Source: Myxococcus sp. CA023
GTDB lineage: Bacteria > Myxococcota > Myxococcia > Myxococcales > Myxococcaceae
NCBI RefSeq assembly: GCF_010998615.1
Contig: NZ_JAAEAH010000077.1
Coordinates: forward strand, 1 to 43,238
DNA: 43,238 nt
Reading direction: 5' to 3'
The number at the start of each line of letters is the position of its first letter. Positions within the stretch are counted from its first letter, which is position 1. Position numbers and translations under genes: made by a program. Shown here piece by piece: positions 1-8,060 of this stretch. The notes below the pieces were generated by a model. It worked only from the letters and a program-made list of their open reading frames with translations, was not told the origin of the DNA and ran no database searches.

Positions 1-61
1 CCGTAGCCCCCGCCCGCCGGAGCGCATCCGGCCCCACCCTTTTCGGTTTGCAGGAGGCGTC

Positions 62-1069
62 ATGGCGACGTTGCTGGCGGAGCTTTGGCAAGTTGTCGAG
101 AACCGGGCCGACCCCTCTGACTGGGCGGACCGGGCGATGTACGAGGTGCGGTCCACACTGCGGCGCTCGCTGCTCGCCGCCGAGGCGCGGATGGAGCGCG
201 CCGGCATCCAGACCTGGACGCTCGAGCGGACCGTGTTCGTGGCCGCGCTGCTGGGCGCCGTCTGGGCGCAGCACCACGACACCCTGGGCACGCCGTCGGT
301 GCCCGCCAGTGGCCTGCTGGCGGCCCTGGGCGTCTCCGAGGAGGTCGCCGCCATCGTCTCCGTGGTGGTGCTCGCCGTCTCGCTGCTGTCCCTGGTGGAC
401 GGCGCCGAGCTGGACTCCATTGCCACCCGCGAGCGCGAGAAGGCGGAGGCCGAGGGCCGGCAGCCCGTGACGGTGGAGTGCTCGCCGCGCGCCGCGCAGC
501 TCCGGGGGCGTGGCCCATGGATGGCGCTGGTGCTCCTCGCGTTCACCTTCGGCTGGGTGGCCGCGGTGGGCTTCGCCTGGCGCCAGGTGTACCCGCACTG
601 GCGACGTTGGTACCGGGCGCGCCGCCCCCTCGGCCGTGTGCGGTGGGTGCCCCAGTTGCCTCGGCAGTGCGGCCAGACGTGCGTAGCGATGCTGACAGGG
701 CAGCAGGTGGCCGAGGTGTGCGAGGTGATGGGGCGCAACGCGGAGTGCGGCGAGTTGGGCATGGCCATCGCGCTCCAGTCGGCCGGGCTGGACCTGGAGC
801 AGGACCTGCACCCCGGGCTTCCCGCGCCCACGGTTCGCGCCCTCGTGCTGCTGCGGCACGAGCTGACGGGCGCCGGGCACTGGGTGGTGTGGGACCGGGG
901 CCACGTGGTGTGTCCGGCTGAGGGCCCGATGTCGCCGCGGCACGCCGACGAGCACTGGTGGCGGCACTTCTGGCAGGTGGCGGGCCACCACCAGGTGCTG
1001 CCGAAGGTGGCGCATCCGCTGCCGGGCTACGTGGGCGAGCTGTACCGCATGCAGGTAGGTTCGCGATGA
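62..1069 (+). CDS. Membrane-anchored C39-like cysteine peptidase
   Basis: 335-aa protein; ATG preceded by GCAGGAGG at good spacing. Three hydrophobic segments are visible (about residues 56-71, 94-113, 152-172), followed by a soluble C-terminal domain. That domain starts with a Q198...C203-G motif (PQLPRQCGQTC) and has GHWVVWD with H273 and D278 further on; this Gln/Cys/His/Asp order is that of papain-like C39-type peptidases, which process leader peptides or act as related proteases. Its catalytic domain could face either side of the membrane. It heads the rightward accessory block and overlaps the next gene by ATGA, so the two are probably co-translated. Function in the phage is inference; toxin-like or peptide-processing roles are possible. 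The fold is my reading of motifs only. Confidence 0.6.
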   Translation: MATLLAELWQVVENRADPSDWADRAMYEVRSTLRRSLLAAEARMERAGIQTWTLERTVFVAALLGAVWAQHHDTLGTPSVPASGLLAALGVSEEVAAIVSVVVLAVSLLSLVDGAELDSIATREREKAEAEGRQPVTVECSPRAAQLRGRGPWMALVLLAFTFGWVAAVGFAWRQVYPHWRRWYRARRPLGRVRWVPQLPRQCGQTCVAMLTGQQVAEVCEVMGRNAECGELGMAIALQSAGLDLEQDLHPGLPAPTVRALVLLRHELTGAGHWVVWDRGHVVCPAEGPMSPRHADEHWWRHFWQVAGHHQVLPKVAHPLPGYVGELYRMQVGSR

Positions 1070-1437
1070 GCACCCTGGACGACGTGTGCCGGCGCATCAA
1101 GGGCCTTGAGGAGGTGTGGCGCGAAGGGCAGAGCGCCAACATCCGCAAGTGCCTGGAGGAGGCTGCCTCGCTGCCTGAGCGTCAGCAGGCGGCCCAAGAG
1201 GCATTGCGGACGGCAGAGGCCGAGTTGGCGCGTGTCACCCCGGACGCCACGCCCAGCAACCATGCGCAGTGGCGCGAAGCGTTCGGCGAGACGGTGCGCT
1301 GCGGGGTGGTGCTGGCGAAGCTGGCCGCCGAAGAGCGCTCGCTGTGGCTGCTGCTCAGCGTGGAGCTGTGGCACGCGCGGATACGCCACTGGGAGCTGGG
1401 CGTCGCGTCCGCGAACCAGCGGGAGCGTCCGAAGTAA
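1066..1437 (+). CDS. Hypothetical helical protein
   Basis: 123 aa, ATG overlapping the stop of the peptidase gene (ATGA). The first 70 residues are charged and heptad-like (runs of EEA, RTAEAEL), so a helical or coiled-coil protein is likely; the C-terminal half has a hydrophobic helix (LWLLLSVELW) too polar on its flanks to be called a membrane segment with confidence. No family recognised. The coupling suggests it works with, or regulates, the upstream peptidase, but this is only context. Confidence 0.6.
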   Translation: MSTLDDVCRRIKGLEEVWREGQSANIRKCLEEAASLPERQQAAQEALRTAEAELARVTPDATPSNHAQWREAFGETVRCGVVLAKLAAEERSLWLLLSVELWHARIRHWELGVASANQRERPK

Positions 1438-1489
1438 AGTCAGACATCAGAGGTACAGCGAAAGGCATTCCACCTTGGAGGGCCAATCG

Positions 1490-1705
1490 TTGCCAACTGG
1501 CTACCAGTACCTCTGTCACGGATATGCCGAGCACCCAGACCGCAGCTTCGTCCTCTGCGAGCGCGAGGACGGCCACGCAGGGCTGCACAGGTGGCGCGAC
1601 TTTGAATGGGACGACGCCCCTTCTGCTGAGCAGGAAGCCGAAGCAGAGCTGAGAGAACTGTTGCGGCGGGCTGAGCAGGCCGCCGGGGAATGGTGGGACG
1701 AATGA
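1490..1705 (+). CDS. Small Cys/His-rich phage protein
   Basis: 71 aa. I chose the TTG at 1490 because GGAGG lies 8 nt upstream; no ATG fits. The N-terminal half has CHGYAEH, a second C in LCERE and HAGLH, an arrangement (C..H, C, H...H) common in tiny phage zinc-binding proteins; the C-terminal third is an acidic helix rich in E and A. Its stop overlaps the next start (ATGA). Function unknown; a DNA- or protein-binding accessory role is a guess. Confidence 0.55.
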   Translation: MPTGYQYLCHGYAEHPDRSFVLCEREDGHAGLHRWRDFEWDDAPSAEQEAEAELRELLRRAEQAAGEWWDE

Positions 1706-1932
1706 GCTACGCGACGCGAGGCATCAAGCGCACGCCCAAGGTGACGCCCGAGCTGGAGCGCCACCGCGCCGTGCGCGCGGAGTTCCTCCGGGAGCTGGCC
1801 GAGCTCCAGGGCACGGCGCCGGAGCCGACTCCACCGCAGGTCATTCCCCCGGAGGAGCGCTGCCACTGCGGCAGTAAATGGTTGGACGTGGGCAACCGGC
1901 GCATCTGCGGCCTGGGCTTGCATGACGGATAG
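1702..1932 (+). CDS. Small zinc-ribbon-like protein
   Basis: 76 aa from the ATG that overlaps the previous stop; a second ATG 12 nt upstream is in frame. The N-terminus is basic and Pro/Glu-rich; the C-terminus carries CHCG, then C and H (RICGLGLH), suggesting one metal site. No family recognised. It is the last gene before a 286-bp gap. Confidence 0.55.
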   Translation: MSYATRGIKRTPKVTPELERHRAVRAEFLRELAELQGTAPEPTPPQVIPPEERCHCGSKWLDVGNRRICGLGLHDG

Positions 1933-2218
1933 CTGAATGCGCGACGGCACCGCGGCCCCTGTGCCACCCCGCGCAGCCGCCTCCCATCAGGCGGCGCTCC
2001 GTGTCGGCACGAGCGGAGTCTTCTCGTGGTGACGGGTACCCCTCCCTCCACCACACCCGCCGCGCATAGGGCGCGGCGGTGCAGTCATCACGGCGTGACG
2101 TAGACGCCACGCGGGCCCGGCTGGGGTTTCCCCCCTACCCGGCTGGGGTTTCCCCCCTACCCGGCTGGGCCCGCACCTTCTCCCGTAGTCCCCCACGTCG
2201 TCCCCATCAGGAGTCGAA
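1933..2218. other. Intergenic gap with tandem repeat
   Basis: No convincing gene in 286 bp. It holds a 22-bp tandem repeat flanked by inverted GCGGGCCC / GGGCCCGC arms (see the separate repeat entry). It probably contains a terminator for the upstream small genes and the promoter of the following lipoprotein gene, but I cannot place promoter hexamers. Confidence 0.5.
2116..2169. repeat. 22-bp tandem repeat, about 2.5 copies
   Basis: Two identical 22-bp units (2116-2137, 2138-2159), each beginning CCCGGCTGGGG and ending CCCCCCTA, plus a 10-bp partial third copy. GCGGGCCC at 2111-2118 and GGGCCCGC at about 2166-2173 bracket the array as an inverted repeat, so the array could fold as a long hairpin. 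Lies upstream of a lipoprotein gene. Confidence 0.85.
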
Positions 2219-2869
2219 ATGCGTTTGTCTTTGATGCCAGCCCTGGCGCTGTCGCTACTCGTGTGCGCGTGCGCCGCCAGCACGGAATACGAGCGAGGTG
2301 TCCTCACGCGCCCTCCGCCTCCGGCCGCGAGGCCCGGCGTTGGTGCGCCCGAGTTGGGCCAGCCGGCAGACGTGTACCACCCGAACGTGCCACGTGGGCG
2401 CAATCGGCGCGTCCTGCCGCCGTCCGCCCGGCCCGGCATCTGGGCATCGGACGGCGACCCGGCCCGGCGCGCGAAAGTGCAGGTGACGCCTGGCCGAGCC
2501 ACGCGGGCTGTGACGAGGACACCCGACGGCATCCCCGACGCCGCATGGAAGGAGTGCTGGAAGGACGCCCAGCAGTGCATCCGCGAGGAAGAGGACACGC
2601 AGTGGCTCGCTGATGACGACTACGAGTGCTTGCGCTGGAACCTGCTCACCGCGTGCGGTGGGCAGGCCAACGGCGCCGCGGAGATGTCGCCGGAGGTCGC
2701 GAGGCGCTGGGGGCGAGGCTGGGACACGCGAGCGTTCTACGACGACGCCCGAGAGAAGAAGCTCAACGTGTGCGTTGACGCTGGCCGTCTCGCGCAGCGG
2801 TTGAACGACACCTACGAGCGACTGCACGCCAGGTGCTCGCCGCTCTGGAGCGCCGCCTTCCGCCAGTAG
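2219..2869 (+). CDS. Predicted secreted lipoprotein
   Basis: 216 aa; ATG preceded by CAGGAGTCGAA. The N-terminus is a classic signal (MRLSL then a hydrophobic run) with LLVC at about residues 14-17 as the lipobox-like site and more Cys directly after. Residues 25-105 are Pro/Arg-rich and probably disordered; residues 110-216 hold about seven Cys (KECWKDAQQC, YECLRW, TACGG, NVCVD, HARC) and look like a disulphide-stabilised helical domain. Family not recognised. Phage lipoproteins often alter the host envelope (superinfection exclusion); that is a possibility only. Confidence 0.6.
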   Translation: MRLSLMPALALSLLVCACAASTEYERGVLTRPPPPAARPGVGAPELGQPADVYHPNVPRGRNRRVLPPSARPGIWASDGDPARRAKVQVTPGRATRAVTRTPDGIPDAAWKECWKDAQQCIREEEDTQWLADDDYECLRWNLLTACGGQANGAAEMSPEVARRWGRGWDTRAFYDDAREKKLNVCVDAGRLAQRLNDTYERLHARCSPLWSAAFRQ

Positions 2870-3007
2870 CCCGCTGGAGCGCATCGCCCCCAGCCCCGCC
2901 GCGGAGCAGCAGCGCACTCCCCTCGACCTGCCGGCGCACCTCCGGCCCGCGGACTCGGCTCACGCCGACGCAGCAGTCCCCTCGCAGCCCCAGGAGCACC
3001 CCACACG

Positions 3008-4708
3008 ATGTTCCATCGAATCGTTGCAGTCGTCGCAGCACTCCTCGTCAGCGCCCCCGCGTTGGCCCAGCAGTCCACGTTGTACGAGGGCGGCAAGGTC
3101 TTCACCGCCCGAGACGACCGGCCCTTCGTTGAGGCGTTTGTCGTCCGCAACGGCCGCATCGCCGCCACGGGCAGCACGGGCGACCTCAGACTGCTGTTCC
3201 CCCACGCGCGCCGGGTGGACCTGAAGGGGATGACGGTCGTCCCCACCTTGAGTGACTCGCACGCCCACGTGGCGCAGCTCACGGACGAGCGGTTCATTGT
3301 CGGTCTGCACCCCTCCACCTGGGCGCCCGACGGCGGCCCCACGGTCCAGCAGTGGGTGACGTGGATTTCCGAGCGCGCGGCACAGGTGCCTGACGGAACG
3401 CCCATCGTCGGGTACTACGGCCGCCAGCTCTACGAGGACCTGAACGCCATGGGCGTCACGGCCCGCGACCTCCTGGATGGCATCACCACGCGCCACCCCG
3501 TTGTCCTGCTGGAGTGGAGCGGCCATGCGAGCGCGTCCAACTCCGCAGCCCTCGAAGCCGCGGACATCCGCGACTACCAGCCCGACCCGTTTGGCGGATG
3601 GAGCGGGCGCGATGACACCGGGCGGTTGACGGGTGTCCTCCAGGAGTACGCCCTTCTGCCGCTGGTCCGGTACCTAAGCCGGATGGTCCCGGATGCGCAC
3701 TACGTCTCGCAATATGGCGGCTGGGTCGCTGGCGGGGAGTCGGTCGGCGTGGGCGAGACGCACGACTACGTCTTCGTCGACGAGGACGAGCGCTTCGCGC
3801 CGGTCATCCAGCAGCTCCCGCGGCCGGATGCCATCGTCCCGCACTGCATCATCACGCGCTCGGGCAAGGAGTGCGCCCCGGGGCCGGACGGCATCATCAG
3901 GCGGAAGGTGTTCGCCGATGGGACGCAGGTGGCGTGCAGCGCCTACGTCTCCGCGCCCTACCTGCGCCCCGAGTGGTGCCCCACCGGCTTCGATGTGAAC
4001 GCAGGCTACGGCATCAAGAACCTGACCGACGCCCAGATGGACTGGGCCATCGACGACACCCTCCAGCGCGGCGGCATGCTCTCCGTGCACGCCATTGGCG
4101 ATGCCGGCATCGAGCACATCCTCTCGCGGCTGGAGGCGCGGCCAGGCGTGAACTGGAAGGGCCGCATCAGCATCGAGCACTTCAACGTCACGGGTGAAAA
4201 CCACGTGAAGCGCGCGAAGCGGCTCAAGGTGGCCATCAGCGGCATGGGCACCCACCAGTTCCTCATCCCCAGCATGATGCACGAGCAGCACCCCGGCCAC
4301 CTGCACACGCACGCGCTGAAGCTCCGCTCCCTACTGACGCCGGAGCTGGACGACGATGGGGTGACGGTGCTGGAGCCACTGACACTCGCTCTCGGCTCGG
4401 ACGCATTCGGACCCCATGCACCGTCCCCGTGGCTGGACGCGATGTTCCTGGTGACGGCGCCGTTCAACCCCGCCGAAGCCCTGACGATGGAGCAGGTGGT
4501 GCGGGCATACACCCGTGGCACCGCGGAGGCGCGGCTCCGCGCGGACGTCGGCGTGCTGGCTGCCGGGAAGCGAGCCAACTTCGCGGTCCTCTCCCAGGAC
4601 GTCTTCACCGTGACGCCGGACAAGCTCCCGCAGACCGGCTCGGTTCTCACGGTGATTGACGGCGCCGTGCGGTGGAACACGGACGTGCTGGACCTGTCCG
4701 CGCCCTGA
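3008..4708 (+). CDS. Secreted YtcJ-like metal-dependent amidohydrolase
   Basis: 566 aa with a signal peptide ending at ALAQQ (about residue 20). Amidohydrolase-superfamily metal ligands can be read in order: HxH at H85/H87 (SDSHAHV), the likely carboxylated Lys K300 in KVFADGT, H358 (SVHAIGDAG), H388 (IEHFN) and the catalytic Asp D462 (LGSDAFGPH). This is the pattern of the YtcJ/NfdA (amidohydrolase 3) group, which hydrolyses C-N bonds of N-formyl or other amide substrates. Length fits the family. Presence in a phage is unusual: it sits between two lipoprotein genes and looks like a cargo (moron) gene of bacterial origin. Substrate unknown; a periplasmic or outer-surface location is expected from the signal. 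Confidence 0.85.
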   Translation: MFHRIVAVVAALLVSAPALAQQSTLYEGGKVFTARDDRPFVEAFVVRNGRIAATGSTGDLRLLFPHARRVDLKGMTVVPTLSDSHAHVAQLTDERFIVGLHPSTWAPDGGPTVQQWVTWISERAAQVPDGTPIVGYYGRQLYEDLNAMGVTARDLLDGITTRHPVVLLEWSGHASASNSAALEAADIRDYQPDPFGGWSGRDDTGRLTGVLQEYALLPLVRYLSRMVPDAHYVSQYGGWVAGGESVGVGETHDYVFVDEDERFAPVIQQLPRPDAIVPHCIITRSGKECAPGPDGIIRRKVFADGTQVACSAYVSAPYLRPEWCPTGFDVNAGYGIKNLTDAQMDWAIDDTLQRGGMLSVHAIGDAGIEHILSRLEARPGVNWKGRISIEHFNVTGENHVKRAKRLKVAISGMGTHQFLIPSMMHEQHPGHLHTHALKLRSLLTPELDDDGVTVLEPLTLALGSDAFGPHAPSPWLDAMFLVTAPFNPAEALTMEQVVRAYTRGTAEARLRADVGVLAAGKRANFAVLSQDVFTVTPDKLPQTGSVLTVIDGAVRWNTDVLDLSAP

Positions 4709-4732
4709 GCCCTCCCCCTCGCAGGTGACGTG

Positions 4733-4765
4733 AGCGCGGGCGGTGCTGCCCAGGCCGCCCGCGCT
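4733..4765 (+). terminator. Terminator-like hairpin
   Basis: Perfect 11-bp stem AGCGCGGGCGG / CCGCCCGCGCT with an 11-nt loop, 24 bp after the amidohydrolase stop. No T-tract follows, so it may be a weak or Rho-assisted terminator. Confidence 0.5.
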
Positions 4766-4799
4766 GTCTCCCCCAACCCGTAGTCCTGGAGTGACGCTG

Positions 4800-5126
4800 A
4801 TGCGCTGGATGCTGTTGATGCTGGTTGTGATGGCCGGGTGCGCGGGCTCGCAGCAGGCCCCCGACTCCGACCGTGTGTTGCTGGTGACGAAGGGTTGCTC
4901 CGCGGCTGCCGCGAAGAAGGTGGCCGCGAACGCGGAGGCGTCGACCTGGCCGTCCAGTGAGACTCAGTGCCTCCAGGACTTGTGGATGGCCGACTGCGCG
5001 GGCGAGCAGTCGCGCAACCCGGACGCGGCGCTGGAGATGCAGGACCGAGTCAGACACCTGTGCGGCGCCAGCCTCACCGCTCGGGTACTCGACGTCTACG
5101 ACTCCGGCCCGCCGTCCTTCCCCTGA
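4800..5126 (+). CDS. Small predicted lipoprotein
   Basis: 108 aa. Start ATG at 4800, with CTGGAG 9 nt upstream. The signal MRWMLLMLVVMAGC ends in a good lipobox (VMAGC, Cys14). The mature part has four further Cys (KGCSA, TQCLQ, ADCAG, HLCGA), probably two disulphides. It resembles in design the 216-aa lipoprotein upstream (signal, Cys-rich helical body). Family not recognised. Followed by a weaker 7-bp GGCTGGG/CCCAGCC hairpin near 5137-5162. Confidence 0.6.
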   Translation: MRWMLLMLVVMAGCAGSQQAPDSDRVLLVTKGCSAAAAKKVAANAEASTWPSSETQCLQDLWMADCAGEQSRNPDAALEMQDRVRHLCGASLTARVLDVYDSGPPSFP

Positions 5127-5197
5127 CTCGCCCCAAGGCTGGGTGCCTCGCCGCGCCCAGCCCCTGCTGTCCTCTCGCTGTGTCCGAGGTGCCGTCC

Positions 5198-7291
5198 ATG
5201 ACTACGAAGTTTCCCTGTGGCCACGACAGCCTGACGTCGGAGTACTGCGCCAACTGCAATGCGGCCTACCACCTGGGCCAGCACATCCGTTACACGCTCC
5301 AGACGGACAACGACCGCCTGCTCCGCGCGGTGGCCGGGCTGAGCGACGAGGAGCGCGGGAAGCTGCGCGCGCTCGTTGTCCAGCAGCCCACGGCCACGCC
5401 CGAGGAAGTGGAGCGGGACGAGCGCAAGGTAAAGGCTCTGCTCACCTCGTGGCACGGGCAGGAGCGCGACGATGGCGAGGCCGCCCTCTCCCGCCTCGCC
5501 GCCCAGGCCGCTCGGGTGCCGGGGCTGGAGGAGGAAAGAGACCTCTTCGCCAAGACGTCCGCCACGAAGGAGGAGATGTTCAACGCCGTCGTGTCCGAGC
5601 GTGACGAAGCGCGCGGAGCAATGCGCCTCGCGGCCAACGAGCGCGACGCGTGGGTGCGCGACATCGTGGAACCCGTGCGCAAGGCCCTGGGGCTGGACTC
5701 CACGACGACCATCGTCGCAACAGTGGCGGCCCTCCGCGAGCGCGTGGCCACGCTGGAGGACACCATCCGCTCCGGGGAAGCGGTATGCGGCGCCGCTGGC
5801 GAACGCGTGGCTGAGTTGGAGGCCCGCGTGAAGGCGTTGGAAGCTCAGGTCCTGGCGACTGAGCGCGAGAAGCGCGCCGTTGAGGAGCACGCGGCGAAGT
5901 TGTCGGCGCGGCTGGAGGATGCCGACGAGGCACTTGCTGCGGCCGACGACCAGCACAGGCGCGCCGCCCAGCCCCCGCCCGCCCCGGCGCAGGTGGTGTG
6001 CGAGCCCTGCAAGGGGCGCGGCGTCCAGTGGGGCACTCACAACGAGTGCTCTATCTGCAAGGGCACCGGGACGACCTCCCCCACCGCGCCCCCGGGGCTG
6101 CGCGAGGCGGTGGGGCCGGACAAATCCCTCTTGCGAAGGCTGGCGAACTACACGCGACACGCGCCCACCTGCAACCCGGCTGGCTCAACGTCGGACGGTG
6201 CCTGCACGTGTGGTCTCGATGACACGCGCAACGCTGCTCTCGCCGCCTACGACGCCACGGGCGGGGACACGGTGCTCTGTCCGGGGTGCAAGCAGATGGC
6301 CCCGGCCACGGAGATGCACACGCGCTGCACCATGTGCGCTGCCTACGAGGACGAGCGGACGAAGAGTGCGACGCTGGAGGCCAGCCCCGACGCTGAGGAC
6401 GCCGCGAAGTACCGCGCGGCGGTGGCAGCGGCAGCGCCGCTCGTGCCTCTCTGGCGGGAATGCATCGAGCGCAACGGGCGGGGCATGCTCGCGTTTCCGG
6501 CCACGGCCGCCGAGATGGCGCCAGTCATCGCCGCCCTCGCCACGCCCCCGACCGGGCCGGGAGGTGGGGTTGAATCCGAGTTGGTGCGATGCGTGGGGTG
6601 CTCTTTGACGGAAGGGCATTTCGCTGAGTGTCCGTTCGGTCGGCGCGCCCGCATCGCCCCGGCGCCCGATGATGGGGAGCCCCTGTCCCCTGACGATGCG
6701 GCGCTCATTGACGCGGCGTGGAGGAAGCACTCGGCCATCCCGCCCGCGCCGGACGCCCCGAGTTTGAGCCCCGCGCCGGATTCGGCCCCCGCCTCAAGCT
6801 CCCCTCAAACTGACGTGGTGTGGCAGTGGGGGAGAAATGGTGGCTGGAAGGTATCTCCGGATGGAGGGCTGTACTGCAAGGTGTGGCTGCATGGCGGCGT
6901 TGATGGAGGCTGGGTCCGCGAGGTGGCGGATGACCAGCCAGCTATTGGGCAGGTAGCAATCCAACTCGCCCGCGCGCTGGCCGAGGCGAAGCGGGAGGTG
7001 GAGACGCTCAAGGCCGCAGCGGAAGGCGACCTCAAGACGACTGCTGACATGCACCCGGCCGACAGGGCCAACGCTTCACTGGCGTGGGGCTGCGCTGGCT
7101 CCCTTCAGGCAGCCCTGCGCCGCGAGCGCGCCAACCGGATGGAGTTCGCCCGCAAGGCCGCCGAGGAGATGCGTGAGCAGGCGGCGCAGTGGATTCTCGG
7201 GGTCCCGTGCCTCGGAGCGCTGACGCCCAGCTTCGTCGCGGACAACCTCCGCGCCCTGCCCCTGCTCGGGAAGGCGGTGCGCCGTGGCTGA
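5198..7291 (+). CDS. Long coiled-coil protein with zinc-ribbon modules
   Basis: 697 aa; ATG with GAGG 8 nt upstream. Modules in order: N-terminal CGH...CANC ribbon (about residues 7-20); a long charged heptad-rich region (about 60-255, many E/R/A); a DnaJ-type pair CEPCKGRG and CSICKGTG (about 268-292); further Cys groups THAPTC...CTCG; CPGCKQM...CTMC; CVGC; then a Pro-rich linker and a last helical segment. Such mosaics of DnaJ-like Cys motifs and phage zinc ribbons are common in non-structural phage proteins of unknown role. It may bind nucleic acid or act as a scaffold. Overlaps the next gene by 8 nt. Confidence 0.6.
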   Translation: MTTKFPCGHDSLTSEYCANCNAAYHLGQHIRYTLQTDNDRLLRAVAGLSDEERGKLRALVVQQPTATPEEVERDERKVKALLTSWHGQERDDGEAALSRLAAQAARVPGLEEERDLFAKTSATKEEMFNAVVSERDEARGAMRLAANERDAWVRDIVEPVRKALGLDSTTTIVATVAALRERVATLEDTIRSGEAVCGAAGERVAELEARVKALEAQVLATEREKRAVEEHAAKLSARLEDADEALAAADDQHRRAAQPPPAPAQVVCEPCKGRGVQWGTHNECSICKGTGTTSPTAPPGLREAVGPDKSLLRRLANYTRHAPTCNPAGSTSDGACTCGLDDTRNAALAAYDATGGDTVLCPGCKQMAPATEMHTRCTMCAAYEDERTKSATLEASPDAEDAAKYRAAVAAAAPLVPLWRECIERNGRGMLAFPATAAEMAPVIAALATPPTGPGGGVESELVRCVGCSLTEGHFAECPFGRRARIAPAPDDGEPLSPDDAALIDAAWRKHSAIPPAPDAPSLSPAPDSAPASSSPQTDVVWQWGRNGGWKVSPDGGLYCKVWLHGGVDGGWVREVADDQPAIGQVAIQLARALAEAKREVETLKAAAEGDLKTTADMHPADRANASLAWGCAGSLQAALRRERANRMEFARKAAEEMREQAAQWILGVPCLGALTPSFVADNLRALPLLGKAVRRG

Positions 7292-8060
7292 GAAGCCCAT
7301 CCTGTTCTCCGGGCCGATGGTGAGCGCCATCCTGGCCGGGCGGAAGACGGTCACGCGGCGGGTGGTGCCGCTGGGCTGGCGCGGCAAGCGGGCTGGCATC
7401 GGCTTCGTCGGGGGCCGCGGCGAGGAGGACGACCCGTCCTGCTGGGGCTACGCGGACGAGTACGGCGATTACTACACGCTCGCCAATGACGACCCGCAAC
7501 GGGTCATCCCCAGCCCCTTCGGCCAGCCCGGGGACCGGCTCTGGTGCAAGGAGACGTGGCGCACCGCCGCCAAGCTCGACGGGCAGTCTCCGACGGCCAT
7601 CGCCAAGGCATGCACTGATTTGGGCTACCGGTCCCCCTGGGCGCCGCTCCAGTACGAGGCTGACGGCGCCAGGGTGAACTGGAACGAGGCCGACTGGGGC
7701 CAGGCCGGGAAGACTCGCGTCTCCATCCACATGCCCCGCTGGGCCTCGCGGCTCACGCTGGAGATGGTGTCCGTGCGCTTCGAGCGCCTCCACGACATCA
7801 CCGATGAGGACGCCAAGGCGGAGGGACTGACGTGCCTCTCCAAGGATGGGGGCCGCACCTGGAAGTACGGCATCCCTGACCGCGATGGGTGGCCCGGGAC
7901 CGATGACACCGGCTGGCCATGGACGGACTGGGACGTCAGCCCGCGCGTCGCATTCCGCCGCCTCTGGTCGTCCATCTACGGCCCCGAATCCTGGGAGCGC
8001 AACGACTGGGTGGCGCGGGGCGAGTTCCGCGCGCAGCCTCTGGCAGGAGGTGCCCTGTGA
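7284..8060 (+). CDS. ASCH-like / phage morphogenetic-type protein
   Basis: 258 aa, GTG start inside the end of the upstream gene. The layout matches a widespread phage family: N-terminal PILFSGPMV then ILAGRKTVTRRV; GDRLWCKETW in the middle; IHMPRWASR then VRFERLHDI with DEDAKAEGL; and FRRLW...WVARGEF near the end. These are the hallmarks of ASCH-domain proteins annotated as phage morphogenetic proteins. ASCH domains bind RNA or modified bases; one relative hydrolyses N4-acetylcytidine. The phage role is not established. It is translationally coupled to a second ASCH-like protein. Confidence 0.75.
   Translation: MAEKPILFSGPMVSAILAGRKTVTRRVVPLGWRGKRAGIGFVGGRGEEDDPSCWGYADEYGDYYTLANDDPQRVIPSPFGQPGDRLWCKETWRTAAKLDGQSPTAIAKACTDLGYRSPWAPLQYEADGARVNWNEADWGQAGKTRVSIHMPRWASRLTLEMVSVRFERLHDITDEDAKAEGLTCLSKDGGRTWKYGIPDRDGWPGTDDTGWPWTDWDVSPRVAFRRLWSSIYGPESWERNDWVARGEFRAQPLAGGAL

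Noticed and set aside
1615..1624. CGCCCCTTCT inside the 71-aa gene at 1490
   Set aside because: It is in coding sequence (DAPSAEQ) with no start codon 6-8 nt downstream, so not counted as a start-associated copy; it is a useful estimate of chance occurrence.
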